Assembly (NCBI GenBank): GCA_964429485.1
Contig: CAYSBW010000080.1
Span: 1-8,459, forward strand
From: JAPLKB01 sp964429485
GTDB lineage: Bacteria > Desulfobacterota > Syntrophorhabdia > Syntrophorhabdales > Syntrophorhabdaceae
DNA: 8,459 nucleotides
Direction: 5' to 3'
Part shown: one piece after another, positions 5,520-8,459 of the stretch
Layout: every line of letters starts with the position of its first letter
Numbering within the stretch: position 1 is the first letter of the stretch
The notes under the pieces: model-generated
What the model saw: only the letters and a program-made list of their open reading frames with translations
The model's database searches: none
What the model was told of the DNA's origin: nothing
Program-made: the position numbers and the translations under genes

Positions 5520-7796
5520 TTAGCGGTATGTCATAATATTTGTAATTTTAGCACCATCCGAAGTTATTCGTATAAATCCATTCTTATCTGTTCTTAACAC
5601 AGGTATGGACAACCTTTTATATCGTTGAATTGTTTCTTCAGATGGCAATCCCTTTATTCCACTCCCTGTGCTTAGCACAGCAATTTCCGGTTTTACTGCA
5701 AAAAGAAAAGGGAAGCTGCTGGATGTCCTGCTCCCATGATGAGGTATTTTAATTATATTAGAAATAAGTGGCAACCCGGACAACAAGAGCTTTTCTTCTA
5801 TTTCTGAGTCTATGTCTCCTGTAAGCAGAAAAGAAATATCTTTATATAGAAATTTCAGCACAAGTGACGCATTGTTCAATTCATACCCTGAAAAATATTC
5901 GGGGGGATTCATAACAATTATTTTCAATCCATTGAACATATTTATTCTATCACCTTCCTTCCATAATAGAATATTAATTTTTTTATTTTTCAAAATTTTC
6001 ATAATTTCAATGAATATTGGATTATTTATGTAATATCCGCCTGAAATAAAATTTTTTACCTTAAAAGTGTTTAGCACAAAGGGAAGACCACCGGCATGAT
6101 CACCATGAGGATGAGTATTAATTACGTAATCCAGAGTCAAGATCTTCTTTGATAAAAGAACCGGTGTTACAACAGCTCTTCCAGCATCAAAATTACCTCT
6201 GAAATCTCCGCCACTGTCAATAAGCATCCTGATCCCCTTTGGGGCTTCAACAATTATTGATTCGCCCATACCAACATCTATTAAATTAATAGAAATATCA
6301 TTATTGAATCTGTCTTTAACTGCGAATAAAATTTGGATTGCTGTCAGGGGAATTACAATAAAAAGGAGGAGTCCAAAAACAATTTTATATCTAAAAAAAA
6401 TAATTCCAAGAATTATTGCATAGTACAATAATATTTCAAAAAGATCCGGTCTTATTACCGGAAATATATATCCTATGTTGATATAGCTTAAAACATTGAC
6501 ATTTAAACTTATAATTTCTCCTGCAATCCTAAGTAAATATTCACCGTGAGGTAATATCATACCTATAAAACTTAGAGGAATGGCAATCATGCACATAAGA
6601 GGAATGGCAAGAAGATTAAAAAACATGGAAAAGGGATTAATGCCATAAAAATGGTAAATTACAACTGGTAATGTACCAATAGTAGCTGATATTGTTGTTA
6701 AAATTGATATTGCACACCACTTAACGTATCTGTTTTTGATTTTAATTCGAGGGTATAACTTTCTCATAATCAAAACAATGAAAAGAACGCTCATAAAAGA
6801 TAATTGGAAAGAAGGCATAAAAATAGAGTGAGGATATAAAAGAAGAATTATAAGAGCACTTATTGCAATAGTATTTATCAAATCTCTTTGTCTTTCAAGG
6901 AAAAGTGAAAACATAAATATTGCAATCATAATGGCTGCCCTGATGGTTGATATACTTGAACCGGAAATTATCATAAATATGAAAGGGAAGGGGATTGTTG
7001 CAATGGAGGCATATTCTGTGTGTCTTCCTGATAATCCAAGAGTATTGAATCTTCCAAGTAACCATCTGATTATACAAAAGAAAAATCCAGTTATTATGCC
7101 TACATGCAAGCCCGATATGGCAAGTATATGTGAGGTGCCTGTTTTAAGAAAAAGATCAATGATTTTTTCATCAATGGATTGCTTATCTCCTATGGTAAGT
7201 GCTTTTATCACTTCCCGATATTTTGCATTGGAATTGTCAATATTGTTTTTAAGGTTCTTTCTTAATTTCTGTATAGTATTATCGCCATGCAAAACTTTTA
7301 TTACTCTACCCTTTATTTCATAATTAATTCCCTCCATTTTTTTTAACCATTTCCATGATTTAACATGAGGATTTTTGAAGGTGGGGATTATCTCTTTTAT
7401 ATGACCATAAATAATTATTTTATCTCCTATGTTTAATTCTAAATCTGTGGCAAAAGCAGTTTTAAGAAAATCAGGAGATACTTCAATTTTTAATGTTTTA
7501 ATATTCATTGCTGATTCTGTTACATAGCCTTCATATATAGTGTTTTTGTTCAATAAATTATTGATAACAGTAGAAGAAATTTTATGATCCATTATAGAGA
7601 TAGCTGTTCTTATCATTCCTGTAAGGAAAAAGCTGAAGAAGATTAAAATTATGACAATAATTTTAAATTTATTAATAATAAACGGAATAATAAAAATACA
7701 TAGAAACAGTAAAATAGCTAATATTTTCAGATTAAAAAAGTATAAAGCTTCACAATACACACCACATATAAATGATAACACTGCAATTAATAACAA
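5520..7796 (-). CDS. comEC: ComEC/Rec2 DNA-uptake channel protein
   Basis: This 758-residue, full-length polytopic membrane protein matches ComEC/Rec2, the channel that moves single-stranded DNA across the inner membrane during natural transformation. From the N-terminus there are two or three membrane helices (1-68) and then a soluble OB-like DUF4131 region (about 80-170). The Competence domain follows, with TSHILAISGLHVG (221-233) and further helices to about 490. Last comes a metallo-beta-lactamase-like domain (about 500-758). The latter keeps HPHGDH (562-567), MNPPEYF, NNASLVLKF (641-649), LTGD (658-661) and HHGS (686-689), so a nuclease-type metal site looks intact. Its first motif reads DVGMGES (507-513) instead of the more usual DVGQGD. 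Translation most likely starts at TTG 7794-7796, because GGAGG lies ten bases upstream at 7807-7811 and a stop codon closes the frame just before it. It sits 31 bases behind the RsbW-like gene, probably in one transcript. Confidence 0.93.
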   Translation of the reverse strand: MLLIAVLSFICGVYCEALYFFNLKILAILLFLCIFIIPFIINKFKIIVIILIFFSFFLTGMIRTAISIMDHKISSTVINNLLNKNTIYEGYVTESAMNIKTLKIEVSPDFLKTAFATDLELNIGDKIIIYGHIKEIIPTFKNPHVKSWKWLKKMEGINYEIKGRVIKVLHGDNTIQKLRKNLKNNIDNSNAKYREVIKALTIGDKQSIDEKIIDLFLKTGTSHILAISGLHVGIITGFFFCIIRWLLGRFNTLGLSGRHTEYASIATIPFPFIFMIISGSSISTIRAAIMIAIFMFSLFLERQRDLINTIAISALIILLLYPHSIFMPSFQLSFMSVLFIVLIMRKLYPRIKIKNRYVKWCAISILTTISATIGTLPVVIYHFYGINPFSMFFNLLAIPLMCMIAIPLSFIGMILPHGEYLLRIAGEIISLNVNVLSYINIGYIFPVIRPDLFEILLYYAIILGIIFFRYKIVFGLLLFIVIPLTAIQILFAVKDRFNNDISINLIDVGMGESIIVEAPKGIRMLIDSGGDFRGNFDAGRAVVTPVLLSKKILTLDYVINTHPHGDHAGGLPFVLNTFKVKNFISGGYYINNPIFIEIMKILKNKKINILLWKEGDRINMFNGLKIIVMNPPEYFSGYELNNASLVLKFLYKDISFLLTGDIDSEIEEKLLLSGLPLISNIIKIPHHGSRTSSSFPFLFAVKPEIAVLSTGSGIKGLPSEETIQRYKRLSIPVLRTDKNGFIRITSDGAKITNIMTYR

Positions 7797-7806
7797 TAAT
7801 TTTTAA

Positions 7807-7811
7807 CCTCC
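7807..7811 (-). promoter_or_regulatory. Ribosome binding site deciding the comEC TTG start
   Basis: GGAGG on minus lies ten bases before the TTG at 7794-7796. The spacing is at the long end of normal, but no ATG or GTG is available nearer, and the frame is closed by TAA immediately upstream. The site lies in the 31-base gap after the RsbW-like gene. Confidence 0.6.
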
Positions 7812-7827
7812 AATAATACCTGCCCGG

Positions 7828-8277
7828 TTAATATATCCCTGTTGTGTTGTGAGGAATCGTAAAAGTCAAGGTGTTCTTCTTTCCGCCCCTCCAGTATTCA
7901 ATATTTTTTATAGTCTTTTTTATCATTTTGTTGGATGGTTTTTCCCCTGGTTCAAAAATATCATCTAATTCACCAAATGTTTCAGCTAAAAGCATATTAA
8001 ATGGTATACCATTATCTTTAATTTCTATAATATGGTCTCCTGCGTTGTTGACACTGAAACTAATACTCATTTTACCTTTTCCATCCTTACATGCAAAACA
8101 TATAATATTCTGCAAAGCTTCTTCAACTGCGAAAGATATTTCTCTAATTTTCTTTTCATCAAGGCATGATTCATTTAAATGAAGAACAATAAAATTAATA
8201 AATTCAGGGATAGAATTAGGGATTGCAGGCAAAGTAATTTCATCAGCCTCAATATTACTTTCAAGTTTTGCTTTCAT
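7828..8277 (-). CDS. RsbW-like GHKL ATPase (HATPase_c_2; anti-sigma factor / serine kinase type)
   Basis: This 149-residue protein resembles the stand-alone GHKL ATPase fold of RsbW/SpoIIAB-type anti-sigma factors and of serine kinases that phosphorylate STAS-domain antagonists. The N box is clear in FAVEEALQNII (49-59), with E53 and N57 as expected. The G1 box is IEIKDNGIPFN (84-94), with D88 and G90. The ATP-lid G2 box, normally GGLGL, is replaced by EKPSNKMIKK (112-121), although the following IKNIEYWRGGKKNTLTFTI keeps the usual strand pattern. It may therefore bind nucleotide weakly or act without phosphorylation. The start ATG has an excellent GGAGG (8284-8288) six bases upstream. No sigma factor or STAS partner is in the window; one may lie beyond its right edge. 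It precedes comEC in the same orientation. Confidence 0.85.
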   Translation of the reverse strand: MKAKLESNIEADEITLPAIPNSIPEFINFIVLHLNESCLDEKKIREISFAVEEALQNIICFACKDGKGKMSISFSVNNAGDHIIEIKDNGIPFNMLLAETFGELDDIFEPGEKPSNKMIKKTIKNIEYWRGGKKNTLTFTIPHNTTGIY

Positions 8278-8459
8278 AAAATACCTCCGGAAAATTTTCC
8301 TATTTTTATGATGTTATAACATTTTTGTTGAAAACTTTCATTTATGCCAAAAAACCTCATCAAATTATAATGCAATTAGATATCAATATAATAGTTTACA
8401 TAATATCTCTTATCAGTATACTTAAATTTCAGTGCTTTATCTCTCACGGGTACAATAAC
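8278..8459 (-). promoter_or_regulatory. Leader/promoter region of the RsbW-like-comEC operon
   Basis: These 182 bases upstream of the RsbW-like gene contain no gene I can support. Next to the ribosome binding site GGAGG (8284-8288) lie two perfect 12-bp palindromes, GGAAAATTTTCC (8289-8300) and ATGTTATAACAT (8311-8322), separated by ten bases. A TATAAT hexamer occurs further upstream on minus, but without a good -35 at standard spacing. The palindromes are candidate protein-binding sites; AT-rich chance palindromes cannot be ruled out. Confidence 0.4.

Noticed and set aside
6931..7323. 130-residue + strand frame opposite comEC
   Set aside because: It is antisense to well-conserved ComEC competence-domain sequence, has no ribosome binding site and resembles no family.
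7871..8182. 103-residue + strand frame opposite the RsbW-like gene
   Set aside because: It mirrors the RsbW-like coding sequence, which carries N and G1 boxes and a strong ribosome binding site; the antisense frame has neither.
1..8459. CRISPR array, tRNA, rRNA, complete insertion sequence or prophage
   Set aside because: I saw no regularly spaced direct repeats, no tRNA-like cloverleaf, no rRNA sequence and no transposase or integrase motifs.

Overview
The window is AT-rich bacterial DNA with seven ordinary protein genes and one gene whose reading frame is interrupted. No rRNA, tRNA, CRISPR array, complete insertion sequence or phage gene was seen. The mix (a single-domain response regulator, a eukaryotic-type UDP-sugar pyrophosphorylase, CcdA, a short Ppx/GppA phosphatase, ComEC and an RsbW-like ATPase) and the low GC content would suit a Gram-negative anaerobe such as a low-GC Desulfobacterota (Desulfobacterales-like). 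That placement is inference from gene style only; no marker gene is present.

Layout. Bases 1-220 are non-coding and carry a strong 9-bp-stem inverted repeat. A receiver-only response regulator follows on + (221-640). It converges with a minus-strand UDPGP-family nucleotidyltransferase that I read as spanning 742-2120, with a -1 frame change at a T8A7 tract. Upstream of that, also on minus, are a divergent cation diffusion facilitator (2185-3135) and a CcdA-type membrane thiol transporter (3313-4089, probably starting at 4053). The Ppx/GppA phosphatase starts on + immediately next to the CcdA frame (4090-5001) and is followed by an unrecognised 125-residue protein (5064-5441). The last block is on minus: an RsbW-like ATPase (7828-8277) feeding into ComEC (5520-7796), each with a GGAGG ribosome binding site and 31 bp apart, which looks like a two-gene operon.

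The genes do not form one pathway. They look like a chromosomal housekeeping and accessory neighbourhood: UDP-sugar supply, metal transport, envelope redox, polyphosphate or (p)ppGpp metabolism, DNA uptake and signalling. The most informative observation is the interrupted UDP-sugar pyrophosphorylase. Its two frames join exactly at a U UUU UUU heptamer directly followed by UAA, giving a 459-residue protein of normal family length. Three further points merit attention: loss of the usual transmembrane metal ligands in the CDF protein, loss of the glycine-rich ATP-lid motif in the RsbW-like protein, and two perfect 12-bp palindromes in front of the RsbW-like/comEC operon. I found no clear evidence for a wholly new multi-gene system here.
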